Positions 25,237 to 33,342 of a DNA stretch of 64,000 nt are shown here, one piece after another. A model generated the notes under the pieces. It did no database searches and was not told the DNA's origin. It worked only from the letters and a program-made list of their open reading frames with translations. Both the position numbers and the translations under genes were made by a program. Source of the DNA: Pseudomonas azotoformans (GTDB lineage Bacteria > Pseudomonadota > Gammaproteobacteria > Pseudomonadales > Pseudomonadaceae). The DNA lies in assembly GCF_001579805.1 (NCBI RefSeq), contig NZ_CP014546.1, forward strand, positions 3,100,001 to 3,164,000, in the 5' to 3' direction. Positions within the stretch are counted from its first letter, which is position 1, and each line of letters begins with the position of its first letter.

Positions 25237-25376
25237 GGGTCATCGCAGGTCAAAAAGTCATGGGTGCATCATAGAGGGGCGCCCGGCAAATGGATAGTTT
25301 CCGTATGGGGCGACCAAAGCCGACTGTTCCGGTGCCGTCGGGCCTGTATACTTGCCGCCTATTTGAGGAGCGCTCC

Positions 25377-25631
25377 ATGGTCGAAGATGTAGAAATCAAT
25401 CGTCTCTACTGGCACAGCCGTCGTGGCATGCTGGAGTTGGATGTGTTGCTGGTGCCTTTCACCAAAGAGGTCTATGCAACGCTCAATCAGGTGGATCGCG
25501 ACCTCTACGTCAGGCTGCTGACTTGTGAAGACCAGGACATGTTCGGCTGGTTCATGGAGCGCGCCGAATCTGAAGACCCAGAGCTGCAGCGCATGGTTCG
25601 GATGATCCTGGACCGTGTCCAGCCCAAGTAA
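25377..25631 (+). CDS. sdhE: SdhE/YgfY, succinate dehydrogenase flavinylation factor
   Basis: 84 residues from the ATG at 25377, preceded by GAGGAG; longer in-frame forms are rejected on length. The family R-G-M-L-E-L motif (R-G-x-x-E) near residue 15 contacts the flavoprotein subunit and is needed for covalent FAD attachment to SdhA and FrdA. Cytoplasmic. It overlaps the next gene by 17 bp, the standard sdhE-ygfX pair. Confidence 0.92.
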   Translation: MVEDVEINRLYWHSRRGMLELDVLLVPFTKEVYATLNQVDRDLYVRLLTCEDQDMFGWFMERAESEDPELQRMVRMILDRVQPK

Positions 25632-26061
25632 TACATTCGAATGCCGCTGGCAGGCCTCACGGCTGTTGCTGGCGGCGTATTTCCTTGCCCAGCTGTTCGC
25701 GCTGGGTGCGCTTTGGTTTCTTGATCTGTCCTATTCAAGTCTTGGCCTGCTGGTGTGTCTGGCGCACGCGGCCTGGGTTTTGCCGCGCTCTGTCCTGTTG
25801 ACTCACCGTTCGTCGATTCATGGCCTGCGTCGCGACGCCGATGGCTGGCAGTTGCTCAGTGCGCAGCGGGGCTGGCACAGCGTGCAGTTGCGACCGGACA
25901 GCCTCGCATTGCCGTTGATCGTCGTGCTGCGCTACCGGGTGCCGGGCGAATGGCGGATACGTTCGGTGTGTGTGCCCAGGGATTCGCAGGTCGCCGATGT
26001 GCATCGACGCCTGCGGGTTCGTCTGAAGTTCAGCCGCCGTAGGTGGTTGGCACCAGGATAG
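25615..26061 (+). CDS. YgfX-family inner-membrane protein
   Basis: 148 residues starting at a GTG (25615) inside the end of sdhE. Two close hydrophobic segments (about 17-35 and 40-58) form a hairpin anchor, followed by a cytoplasmic beta-rich basic domain ending SRRRWLAPG. Position and topology match YgfX (CptA), named as a toxin in E. coli that affects MreB and FtsZ polymerisation, with SdhE (CptB) as proposed partner; that role is disputed. The 3' end overlaps nadB by 32 bp on the opposite strand. Confidence 0.75.
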   Translation: MSSPSNTFECRWQASRLLLAAYFLAQLFALGALWFLDLSYSSLGLLVCLAHAAWVLPRSVLLTHRSSIHGLRRDADGWQLLSAQRGWHSVQLRPDSLALPLIVVLRYRVPGEWRIRSVCVPRDSQVADVHRRLRVRLKFSRRRWLAPG

Positions 26062-27646
26062 TGTCGCGGGCCTCGGGCAGCATCTGCGGGTAATCGAGGG
26101 TGTAATGCAGGCCGCGGCTTTCCTTGCGTTCCATGGCCGAGCGAATCATCAGTTCCGCCACCTGGGCCAGGTTGCGCAACTCGATCAAGTCGCGGCTGAC
26201 CTTGTAGTTACTGTAGAACTCGTCGATTTCATCCAGCAGCAACCGCACCCGATGCTGTGCGCGTTGCAGGCGTTTGTTGGTGCGCACGATCCCCACGTAG
26301 TCCCACATGAAGCGGCGCAGTTCGTCCCAGTTATGGGCGATGATCACGTCTTCGTCCGAGTCGGTGACTTGGCTGGCGTCCCAGCGGGGCAGGGCGGCGG
26401 GCACCGGAATGCGCGGTAGCTGTTCAAGGATGTCTGCCGCCGCCGAGCGCGCATAGACGAAACATTCCAGCAGCGAGTTGCTGGCCATGCGGTTGGCGCC
26501 GTGCAGGCCGGTAAAGCTGGTTTCGCCAATCGCATACAGGCCCGGGACATCGGTGCGACCGTGCTGGTCGACCATTACGCCACCGCAGGTGTAGTGCGCA
26601 GCCGGCACCACGGGGATCGGGCCTTGGGTGATGTCGATGTTGAAGGCCAGGCAACGCTCGTAGACCGTAGGGAAGTGAGTCTTGATGAAAGCTTCGGGCT
26701 TGTGGCTGATGTCCAGGTAGACGCAGTCGATGCCCAGGCGCTTCATTTCATGGTCGATGGCGCGGGCGACGATATCGCGCGGGGCCAATTCGGCGCGTGG
26801 GTCGAAGCGCTGCATGAAGCGTTCGCCGTTGGGCAGTTTCAGGTGGGCGCCTTCGCCGCGCAGGGCTTCGGTAATCAGGAAACTCTTGGCTTGCGGGTGA
26901 TACAGGCAAGTGGGGTGGAACTGGTTGAATTCCAGGTTGGCCACCCGGCAGCCCGAACGCCAGGCCATGGCAATGCCGTCGCCACAGGCACCGTCGGGGT
27001 TGCTGGTATAGAGGTAGACCTTGGCCGCGCCGCCGGAGGCAAGAATGGTGAAGCGCGCGCCGTAGGTATCGACTTCGCCGCTGGCGCGGTTGAGCACGTA
27101 GGCGCCGAGGCAGCGCTCGCCGTCCAGGCCCAGGCGTTTTTCGGTGATCAGGTCGACGGCGACGCGTTGTTCCAGTAATTCGATATTGGGGCGCTGGCGA
27201 GCTTGTTCGAGCAGTGTCTTGAAAATGGCGGCGCCAGTGGCGTCTGCCGCATGGATGATGCGGCGGTGGCTGTGACCGCCTTCGCGGGTCAGATGGAACT
27301 CAAAACCGCCGTCGTCGCTGCCTGCGTGTTCGTCGCGGGTAAAAGGGACGCCTTGATCGATCAGCCATTGGATGGCTTCACGGCTGTGCTCGACGGTGAA
27401 GCGCACCGCGTCTTCATTGCACAGGCCCCCGCCCGCATTGAGGGTATCCTCGACGTGGGATTGCACTGTATCGGTGTCGTCCAGCACGGCGGCGACACCG
27501 CCCTGGGCCCAGAATGTCGAGCCGTTGGCCAGGTCGCCCTTGCTCAGTACCGCAATGCGCAGGTGGCTGGGGAGGGTCAGCGCAAGGCTCAAACCGGCCG
27601 CGCCGCTGCCGATCACCAGGACATCGTGTTGAAACTGTTGGCTCAT
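26030..27646 (-). CDS. nadB: L-aspartate oxidase
   Basis: 538 residues. FAD enzyme oxidising L-aspartate to iminoaspartate, the first step of NAD synthesis, before NadA. Dinucleotide-binding [13 protein letters not shown] is at the N-terminus; later [10 protein letters not shown] and [10 protein letters not shown] are diagnostic of the NadB/SdhA flavoprotein family, and [10 protein letters not shown] fits NadB. It is divergent from algU, the classical Pseudomonas arrangement. Confidence 0.96.
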   Translation of the reverse strand: MSQQFQHDVLVIGSGAAGLSLALTLPSHLRIAVLSKGDLANGSTFWAQGGVAAVLDDTDTVQSHVEDTLNAGGGLCNEDAVRFTVEHSREAIQWLIDQGVPFTRDEHAGSDDGGFEFHLTREGGHSHRRIIHAADATGAAIFKTLLEQARQRPNIELLEQRVAVDLITEKRLGLDGERCLGAYVLNRASGEVDTYGARFTILASGGAAKVYLYTSNPDGACGDGIAMAWRSGCRVANLEFNQFHPTCLYHPQAKSFLITEALRGEGAHLKLPNGERFMQRFDPRAELAPRDIVARAIDHEMKRLGIDCVYLDISHKPEAFIKTHFPTVYERCLAFNIDITQGPIPVVPAAHYTCGGVMVDQHGRTDVPGLYAIGETSFTGLHGANRMASNSLLECFVYARSAAADILEQLPRIPVPAALPRWDASQVTDSDEDVIIAHNWDELRRFMWDYVGIVRTNKRLQRAQHRVRLLLDEIDEFYSNYKVSRDLIELRNLAQVAELMIRSAMERKESRGLHYTLDYPQMLPEARDTILVPTTYGG

Positions 27647-27829
27647 TTGAGGGATTCCGCAAAAAGCGATCCGAAGAGGTGGCGCAAACAGGACGCCTGG
27701 ATCGGCGAATCAAAGGGTCACACGGGCTACTAGTATATAGAGGGGTGGAGCGGCACAATAGCCGGGCATTCGTGGCAATGTGAGATTACGGTGCACGGCT
27801 AGGGTAAAATCGGCAGGTTATTGAGGTGG

Positions 27830-27857
27830 GAACTTTTTGCATAAGCCCCGACTCAAT
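27830..27857 (+). promoter_or_regulatory. Distal AlgU-type promoter of algU
   Basis: GAACTT (27830-27835), 17-bp spacer, TCAAT (27853-27857). It matches the AlgU/sigma-E pattern GAACTT-N16/17-TCtgA at -35 and partly at -10. It lies about 250 bp upstream of algU; the 463-bp nadB-algU space contains no supported gene. Confidence 0.55.
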
Positions 27858-28023
27858 AGCAGGTTGCCCGAAAGCTGGGAAAACGTTGAGTTTATTGGCC
27901 CGTCGGGAGCATTGGACGCGTCAGAAAACCGGCGACAAGATTATTCGCGCAGTCGGCCATGCCCGTGCTGCGTTTTTCGTGTGTGCCAAATCAGTGCGTG
28001 CCGGAAACTTGCTTGAAGGGGGA

Positions 28024-28050
28024 GAACTTTTGCGAAAAGACCGAGTCTAT
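28024..28050 (+). promoter_or_regulatory. Proximal AlgU-type promoter of algU
   Basis: GAACTT (28024-28029), 16-bp spacer, TCTAT (28046-28050), a strong match to the AlgU consensus about 60 bp before the algU ATG. It corresponds in position to the known autoregulated promoter of P. aeruginosa algU. Confidence 0.75.
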
Positions 28051-28109
28051 GTTTGCAAGCCTGATCGTTTAGTTATGCAAGCCTCCTTCAAGTACAACGA
28101 GGAGTGTTC

Positions 28110-28691
28110 ATGCTAACCCAGGAAGAGGATCAGCAGCTGGTCGAGCGCGTTCAACGCGGCGACAAGCGAGCTTTTGATCTGCTAGTGCTGAAATACCAGC
28201 ACAAAATTCTCGGGTTGATCGTGCGGTTTGTGCACGACACCCATGAAGCGCAGGACGTTGCACAGGAAGCCTTTATCAAGGCTTACCGTGCACTTGGTAA
28301 CTTTCGCGGTGATAGTGCGTTTTACACGTGGCTATACCGAATCGCCATCAACACGGCGAAGAACTATCTGGTGTCTCGCGGACGCCGCCCACCGGATAGC
28401 GATGTCAGTTCAGAAGATGCGGAATTTTACGATGGTGATCACGGCCTCAAGGATCTCGAGTCGCCGGAGCGTGCATTGCTGCGCGACGAGATCGAAGGCA
28501 CCGTTCATCGCACAATTCAGCAACTGCCAGAAGATTTGCGTACGGCGTTAACTTTACGTGAATTCGATGGTCTGAGTTACGAAGACATTGCGAGCGTCAT
28601 GCAGTGTCCGGTGGGGACTGTAAGGTCACGGATTTTCCGGGCCCGGGAAGCCATCGATAAAGCCTTGCAACCGTTGTTGCAGGAAAACTAA
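28110..28691 (+). CDS. algU: AlgU (AlgT), RpoE-type sigma factor
   Basis: 193 residues from the ATG at 28110, ten bases after a GAGGAG ribosome site. Region 2 (LLVLKYQHKILGLIVRFV then A-Q-D-V-A-Q-E-A-F-I-K-A-Y-R) and region 4 (L-P-E-D-L-R-T-A-L-T-L-R-E then DGLSYEDIASVMQCPVGTVR) are intact and near-identical to the Pseudomonas protein as remembered. AlgU drives alginate, envelope-stress and heat/oxidative-stress genes and its own promoter. It is first in algU-mucA-mucB-mucD. Confidence 0.97.
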   Translation: MLTQEEDQQLVERVQRGDKRAFDLLVLKYQHKILGLIVRFVHDTHEAQDVAQEAFIKAYRALGNFRGDSAFYTWLYRIAINTAKNYLVSRGRRPPDSDVSSEDAEFYDGDHGLKDLESPERALLRDEIEGTVHRTIQQLPEDLRTALTLREFDGLSYEDIASVMQCPVGTVRSRIFRAREAIDKALQPLLQEN

Positions 28692-28723
28692 AGACAGCGG
28701 CGACAGCCAAGAGAGGAACCGCC

Positions 28724-29311
28724 ATGAGTCGTGATGCCCTGCAGGAATCGCTGTCCGCAGTGATGGATAACGAAGCGGATGAACTGGAACTTCGTCGAGT
28801 GCTCAACGCATTTGATGATGCCGAAACCCGTGATACCTGGTCTCGTTACCAAGTCGCTCGGGCGGTGATGCACAAGGATCTTCTAATCCCTCGTCTGGAT
28901 ATTGCTGCGGCCGTTTCTGCCGCGCTGGCTGATGAAGCCGTTCCGGCAAAAGCTGCTCGTGGTCCATGGCGTAGCCTGGGTCGCTTGGCAGTGGCTGCCT
29001 CGGTGACTGTTGCCGTGTTGGCCGGTGTTCGCCTGTACAACCAGGACGAAATCGCCGGTGCCGAACTGGCCCAGCAGACTCAGCAACCGGTGATGGCCGG
29101 TCCGCAAGTCAAAGGCCCAGCGGTACTGGCCGGCTACAAGGAAAGCTCTGACACCACCGGCCCGATGGCCAATGGTGTACTGCAAGGGCAATCCGGCTGG
29201 CAGGACCAGCGTCTTCCAGGCTACCTGCGCCAGCACGCACAGGAATCGGCTCTGAAGGGCACTGAAAGCGCTTTGCCATACGCTCGCGCAGCAAGCCTGG
29301 AAAACCGCTAA
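28724..29311 (+). CDS. mucA: MucA, anti-sigma factor for AlgU
   Basis: 195 residues. N-terminal cytoplasmic RseA-like domain (MSRDALQESLSAVMDNEADE) that holds AlgU, one membrane helix at about residues 87-104, and a periplasmic tail that MucB binds and AlgW-type proteases cut. The frame is intact, so this copy does not carry a mucoid-type truncation. GAGAGG precedes the ATG; 32 bp after algU. Confidence 0.96.
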   Translation: MSRDALQESLSAVMDNEADELELRRVLNAFDDAETRDTWSRYQVARAVMHKDLLIPRLDIAAAVSAALADEAVPAKAARGPWRSLGRLAVAASVTVAVLAGVRLYNQDEIAGAELAQQTQQPVMAGPQVKGPAVLAGYKESSDTTGPMANGVLQGQSGWQDQRLPGYLRQHAQESALKGTESALPYARAASLENR

Positions 29312-29326
29312 TCCGTAAGGAGCTCT

Positions 29327-30289
29327 ATGCGAGCCATACCGCTCCTTACGCTTTTGCTCAGTGGTTGGTTTGCACTCCCCGCCCACGCCGATGAAGCCCA
29401 AGACTGGCTGACTCGACTTGGGCGTGCAGAGCAGCAGCAAAGCTTTCAAGGCACGTTCGTCTACGAACGTAACGGCAGTTTTTCTACCCATGACATCTGG
29501 CATCGTGTCCAGGAGGGTCAGGTCCGTGAGCGGCTTTTGCAGCTCGATGGTTCTGCCCAGGAAGTCGTGCGGCTGGATGGCCGGACCCAATGTGTCAGCG
29601 GCACCCTTGTCGCAGGCCTTGGCAACTCGCGTGATGCGCCATCCCGTGCGTTGGATCCGCAAAAACTCAATCAATTCTACGAACTGGCCGTCATTGGCAA
29701 ATCCCGTGTGGCCGGGCGTAACGCCGTGATCGTCTCGATCACGCCGCGTGACCAGTATCGCTATGGTTTCGAGCTGCACCTGGATCGAGAAACCGCGCTG
29801 CCGCTCAAGTCGCTTTTGCTGAATGATCAAGGGCAGTTGCTTGAGCGCTTCCAGTTCACGCGGTTGAACACATCAGTCGTACCGGATGATCGCGATCTGC
29901 AACCCAGCACCGAATGCACACCTATATCGGTTGCCAATGAGAAGGCTCCAGAAGTGCAATCTACTGAGACATGGCATTTGGAGTGGTTGCCGCCCGGCTT
30001 TCAACTGACCAATACTAGCGCCCGCAAAGACGCCCAGACCAAGGCAACAGTCGACAGCCTCATGTATGAGGACGGGCTGGCGCGTTTCTCGGTGTTCCTG
30101 GAGCCGATCAGTGATGCGAGTGTTACGGAAACCCGCACCCAACTCGGCCCTACGGTGGCTGTATCCCGTCGCCTCAATACGGTGGACGGTGAAATGATGG
30201 TGACGGTGGTGGGCGAAATCCCGATCGGCACCGCAGAACGTATCGCGTTGTCGGTGCGCGGTGAAAAAAAAACAGCCGCCCAGCCGTGA
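29327..30289 (+). CDS. mucB: MucB, periplasmic regulator protecting MucA
   Basis: 320 residues. Signal peptide MRAIPLLTLLLSGWFALPAH-A with cleavage near residue 21, then the two-domain RseB fold (D-W-L-T-R-L-G-R-A-E-Q-Q-Q-S-F-Q-G-T-F-V-Y at the N-terminus). It binds the MucA periplasmic domain and senses lipopolysaccharide to relieve protection. AAGGAG lies seven bases before the ATG, 15 bp after mucA. No mucC gene follows: the 234 bp between mucB and mucD (30290-30523) hold no supported gene, only short overlapping frames. Confidence 0.94.
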   Translation: MRAIPLLTLLLSGWFALPAHADEAQDWLTRLGRAEQQQSFQGTFVYERNGSFSTHDIWHRVQEGQVRERLLQLDGSAQEVVRLDGRTQCVSGTLVAGLGNSRDAPSRALDPQKLNQFYELAVIGKSRVAGRNAVIVSITPRDQYRYGFELHLDRETALPLKSLLLNDQGQLLERFQFTRLNTSVVPDDRDLQPSTECTPISVANEKAPEVQSTETWHLEWLPPGFQLTNTSARKDAQTKATVDSLMYEDGLARFSVFLEPISDASVTETRTQLGPTVAVSRRLNTVDGEMMVTVVGEIPIGTAERIALSVRGEKKTAAQP

Positions 30290-30523
30290 GCCGTTAATCC
30301 TATGTTCATCCTGACGTTTCACTGTATTTGCATGCCAGGTTGGCTGCCGAGAGCATGAAATGTCTGGATCAGCATTTTCACTTGCAAAAATCTCTTATGT
30401 TTTTTATAGGTCAGGGCTTGTCGGCTCTGGCCTTGTTTTGTTCGCGGAACAAAGATGTCGGTCGCAGTTTTCGGCGTTTCTTGAACCCTGTCGCTCAACC
30501 CTGCTCGTCGTAACGGGAGCTGT

Positions 30524-31963
30524 ATGTCGATACCACGTTTGAAGTCTTACCTATCCATAGTCGCCACGGTGTTGGTGCTGGGTCAGGCCTTGCCCGCGCA
30601 AGCGGCCGAGCTGCCTGACTTTACCCAGTTGGTTGAGCAAGCCTCGCCGGCCGTGGTGAACATCAGTACCACGCAAAAACTGCCGGATCGCAAAGTCTCC
30701 AACCAGCAGATGCCGGACCTGGAAGGCCTGCCGCCGATGCTGCGCGAGTTCTTTGAGCGCGGCATGCCGCAACCGCGTGCGCCACGTGGTGGCGGGGGTG
30801 GCCAGCGTGAGGCTCAGTCCCTGGGCTCGGGCTTTATCATTTCGCCGGATGGCTACATCCTCACCAACAACCACGTGATTGCCGATGCCGACGAGATTCT
30901 CGTGCGCCTGGCTGACCGCAGTGAACTGAAAGCCAAGCTGGTGGGCACCGATCCACGTTCCGATGTGGCCTTGTTAAAGATCGAAGGCAAGGACCTGCCC
31001 GTGCTGAAGCTGGGTAAATCCCAGGACCTGAAGGCTGGGCAGTGGGTCGTCGCCATCGGTTCGCCGTTTGGTTTTGACCACACCGTGACCCAAGGTATCG
31101 TCAGCGCCATCGGCCGCAGCTTGCCGAACGAAAACTACGTGCCGTTCATCCAGACCGACGTGCCGATCAACCCGGGTAACTCGGGTGGTCCGCTGTTCAA
31201 CCTGGCCGGTGAAGTGGTGGGGATCAACTCGCAAATCTACACCCGTTCCGGTGGTTTCATGGGCGTGTCGTTCGCTATCCCGATCGACGTGGCCATGGAC
31301 GTTTCCAACCAGCTGAAAAGTGGCGGCAAGGTCAGTCGTGGCTGGCTGGGTGTCGTGATTCAGGAAGTGAACAAGGACCTGGCTGAGTCCTTTGGCCTTG
31401 ATAAACCGGCCGGTGCCCTGGTCGCGCAGATCCAGGACGACGGCCCGGCTGCCAAAGGTGGCCTGCAAGTGGGTGATGTGATCCTGAGCATGAATGGCCA
31501 GCCGATTGTCATGTCGGCCGACCTGCCGCACCTGGTGGGTGCACTCAAGGCTGGTAGTAAGGCCAAGTTGGAAGTGATCCGCGAAGGCAAGCGCCAGACC
31601 GTTGAGCTGACAGTGGGTGCCATCCCTGAAGAAGGCGCAACCCTGGATGCCTTGGGCAACGCCAAGCCAGGTGCCGAGCGCAGCAGCAACCGCCTGGGTA
31701 TTGCTGTCGCTGAGCTGACCGATGAGCAGAAAAAGAGCTTCGACCTCAAGAGCGGTGTGGTGATCAAGGAAGTACAGGACGGTCCTGCCTCCCTGATCGG
31801 CCTGCAACCGGGTGACGTCATCACCCACCTGAACAACCAGGCCATCGACAGCACCAAGCAATTCACCGACATCGCCAAGGCGTTGCCGAAGAATCGTTCG
31901 GTGTCGATGCGTGTGCTGCGTCAGGGGCGTGCAAGCTTCATCACGTTCAAGCTCGCCGAGTAA
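30524..31963 (+). CDS. mucD: MucD, periplasmic DegP-like serine protease
   Basis: 479 residues. A signal peptide ending A-Q-A-A near residue 28, a trypsin-like domain with catalytic His117 (T-N-N-H-V), Asp147 (R-S-D-V-A-L) and Ser220 (G-N-S-G-G-P-L), and two PDZ domains at about 265-355 and 385-475. The enzyme degrades misfolded envelope proteins and down-regulates the AlgU response. A GGGAG ribosome site precedes the ATG. A very strong terminator follows, then an insertion sequence. Confidence 0.96.
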   Translation: MSIPRLKSYLSIVATVLVLGQALPAQAAELPDFTQLVEQASPAVVNISTTQKLPDRKVSNQQMPDLEGLPPMLREFFERGMPQPRAPRGGGGGQREAQSLGSGFIISPDGYILTNNHVIADADEILVRLADRSELKAKLVGTDPRSDVALLKIEGKDLPVLKLGKSQDLKAGQWVVAIGSPFGFDHTVTQGIVSAIGRSLPNENYVPFIQTDVPINPGNSGGPLFNLAGEVVGINSQIYTRSGGFMGVSFAIPIDVAMDVSNQLKSGGKVSRGWLGVVIQEVNKDLAESFGLDKPAGALVAQIQDDGPAAKGGLQVGDVILSMNGQPIVMSADLPHLVGALKAGSKAKLEVIREGKRQTVELTVGAIPEEGATLDALGNAKPGAERSSNRLGIAVAELTDEQKKSFDLKSGVVIKEVQDGPASLIGLQPGDVITHLNNQAIDSTKQFTDIAKALPKNRSVSMRVLRQGRASFITFKLAE

Positions 31964-31975
31964 GTCGTTAGAAAC

Positions 31976-32013
31976 AAAAAAGCCCCGCCTTCGTTTGAAG
32001 GCGGGGCTTTTTT
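31976..32013 (+). terminator. Terminator of the algU-mucD operon
   Basis: A 17-bp perfect stem (31976-31992 with 31997-32013), A-run plus GCCCCGCCTTC on the left, GAAGGCGGGGC plus T-run on the right, and a 4-nt loop. It lies 12 bp after the mucD stop and 8 bp before the insertion sequence. Confidence 0.95.
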
Positions 32014-32074
32014 GTGGGCGGTGTCCCGTCCTGAATAAGGTTTACGCCTTCTGACCTATCTTCAGGAGGAGTCA

Positions 32075-32476
32075 ATGGATTCGGGCAAAAGGCGGAGCCA
32101 GCGTGACTACACGCTAGCCTTTAAATTATCGGTCGTAGACCAGGTCGAAAAGGGCGAGTTGAGTTATAAAGAGGCTCAACGGCGCTACGGCATTCAGGGC
32201 CGGTCCACAGTACTGGTCTGGCTACGCAAGCACGGCCGGCAGGACTGGAGCCAAGGCGCGTCAATTCGAGAGCCGAGGAGCAGGTCCATGACCGAGCCAA
32301 CCCTCCCGCTGACCCCCGAGCAGCGGATCAAAGAGCTCGAAGAACAGCTGGCGCTAAGCAATCAGAAAGCGCAATTCTTCGAAGCCGTCGTGAATGTTCT
32401 GAAAAATGACTACGGTGTTTCCGTCGTAAAAAAGCGACCCGGCAAGTCCTCTCGCAAGGGCAAATCCAAGGCCTGA
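32075..32476 (+). CDS. IS3-family OrfA (HTH transposase subunit)
   Basis: 133 residues. Residues 10-60 form the helix-turn-helix (YTLAFKLSVVDQVEKGELSY then QRRYGIQGRSTVLVWLRKHG) that binds the terminal repeats; residues 80-112 form a leucine-zipper-like coiled coil (RIKELEEQLALSNQKAQFFE). Its 3' part holds an in-frame A-AAA-AAG slippery heptamer at 32428-32434; after a -1 shift the frame stays open into orfB, giving an OrfAB transposase. AGGAGG lies before the ATG. Confidence 0.92.
   Translation: MDSGKRRSQRDYTLAFKLSVVDQVEKGELSYKEAQRRYGIQGRSTVLVWLRKHGRQDWSQGASIREPRSRSMTEPTLPLTPEQRIKELEEQLALSNQKAQFFEAVVNVLKNDYGVSVVKKRPGKSSRKGKSKA
32428..32434 (+). promoter_or_regulatory. Programmed -1 frameshift site (A AAA AAG)
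   Basis: The heptamer lies in the orfA frame as A-AAA-AAG, the standard X-XXY-YYZ layout. Shifting back one base enters the orfB frame, which has no stop between here and the orfB ATG at 32500. This is how IS3-family elements make the active OrfAB fusion. Confidence 0.8.
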
Positions 32477-32499
32477 GCATCACGAGGGCTTGCCTGTTT

Positions 32500-33297
32500 A
32501 TGAGCATTTCGCGCCAAGCGTATTACCAACGCAATCGGGTTTTCGACGAGAGGGCTCGTCAAGATCAAGAGGTCATGGACTTTGTTCTTGAAAAGCGCCG
32601 CCGTCAGCCACGGATAGGCACGCGCAAGCTGCATTACCTGATGAGCGTTGAAGTTGGTGCATCAGTTCGGGTCGGCAGAGACCGCCTGTTTAGCATCCTG
32701 CGCAACGCTCGAGAACTGGTTGTACGCAAACGGGCATACCACAAAACGACGGACAGCCATCACCGTTTTCGCCGACACCCTAACCTGCTCAAAGCAGGTC
32801 ATGAGCAGATAGTGGCCAATAGGCCAGAGCAGGTCTGGGTTGCAGACATCACCTACCTGCCGACACAGGAAAGCGTGGCTTATGTGAGCCTGGTGACAGA
32901 CGCCTACTCGCGCAAGATCGTAGGCCATCATGTGCATGAGAGCTTGCATACCGAGTCGGTAATCAAGGCGATGGAAAAGGCAGTTGGTGAGCGCCGAAGC
33001 ACGCTGCCACTGATCCATCACTCAGACCGTGGAGCCCAATACTGCTCTGAGCTTTATCAACGCTTGCACGCTAGTCATGGCGTCAGGTGCTCAATGACCG
33101 ACGGCTATGACTGCTACCAGAATGCTCTGGCGGAGAGGATAAACGGCATTTTGAAGACCGAGTTCCTGCTGTATCGCCCTAAAAATCTGGCGGACGCAGT
33201 GAGAATGGTGGATGAGTCGGTGCTGATCTACAACGGGGAACGGCCACACCTGTCCCTGAAATACAAAACGCCCGATGCGGTGCATCGGGCGTTTTGA
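32500..33297 (+). CDS. IS3-family OrfB (DDE transposase catalytic domain)
   Basis: 265 residues counted from the ATG at 32500, though the functional product is probably the OrfAB frameshift fusion. The rve integrase core has the triad Asp116 (W-V-A-D-I-T-Y), Asp176 (H-H-S-D-R-G-A-Q-Y) and Glu212 (N-A-L-A-E-R-I-N-G), with exactly 35 residues between the last two, the D(35)E hallmark. An HTH_21-like segment precedes it. Intact; the stop is 37 bp before the right end. Confidence 0.94.
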   Translation: MSISRQAYYQRNRVFDERARQDQEVMDFVLEKRRRQPRIGTRKLHYLMSVEVGASVRVGRDRLFSILRNARELVVRKRAYHKTTDSHHRFRRHPNLLKAGHEQIVANRPEQVWVADITYLPTQESVAYVSLVTDAYSRKIVGHHVHESLHTESVIKAMEKAVGERRSTLPLIHHSDRGAQYCSELYQRLHASHGVRCSMTDGYDCYQNALAERINGILKTEFLLYRPKNLADAVRMVDESVLIYNGERPHLSLKYKTPDAVHRAF

Positions 33298-33342
33298 GAC
33301 TGAAACAGGTGTAAACCTATTTCAGGACTAGACACGGGAGGT

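Larger units (their letters stand above)
32022..33334 (+). mobile_element. Complete IS3-family insertion sequence, 1,313 bp
   Basis: The ends are imperfect inverted repeats of about 28 bp: left TGTCCCGTCCTGAATAAGG and on, right end complement TGTCTAGTCCTGAAATAGG and on, both with TG...CA termini and an AGGTTTAC core. The element is flanked by a 3-bp direct repeat CGG (32019-32021 and 33335-33337), the IS3 target-duplication size. It holds orfA, orfB and an A6G slippery site, so it looks able to move. It has inserted between the mucD terminator and the M48 protease gene without breaking a gene. Confidence 0.92.

Noticed and set aside
28724..29311. Possible mucoid-type mucA mutation
   Set aside because: The frame is intact over 195 codons with the membrane helix and periplasmic tail present.
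30328..30513. Short frames between mucB and mucD as a possible mucC
   Set aside because: 60 codons, no ribosome site and no resemblance to MucC/RseC.
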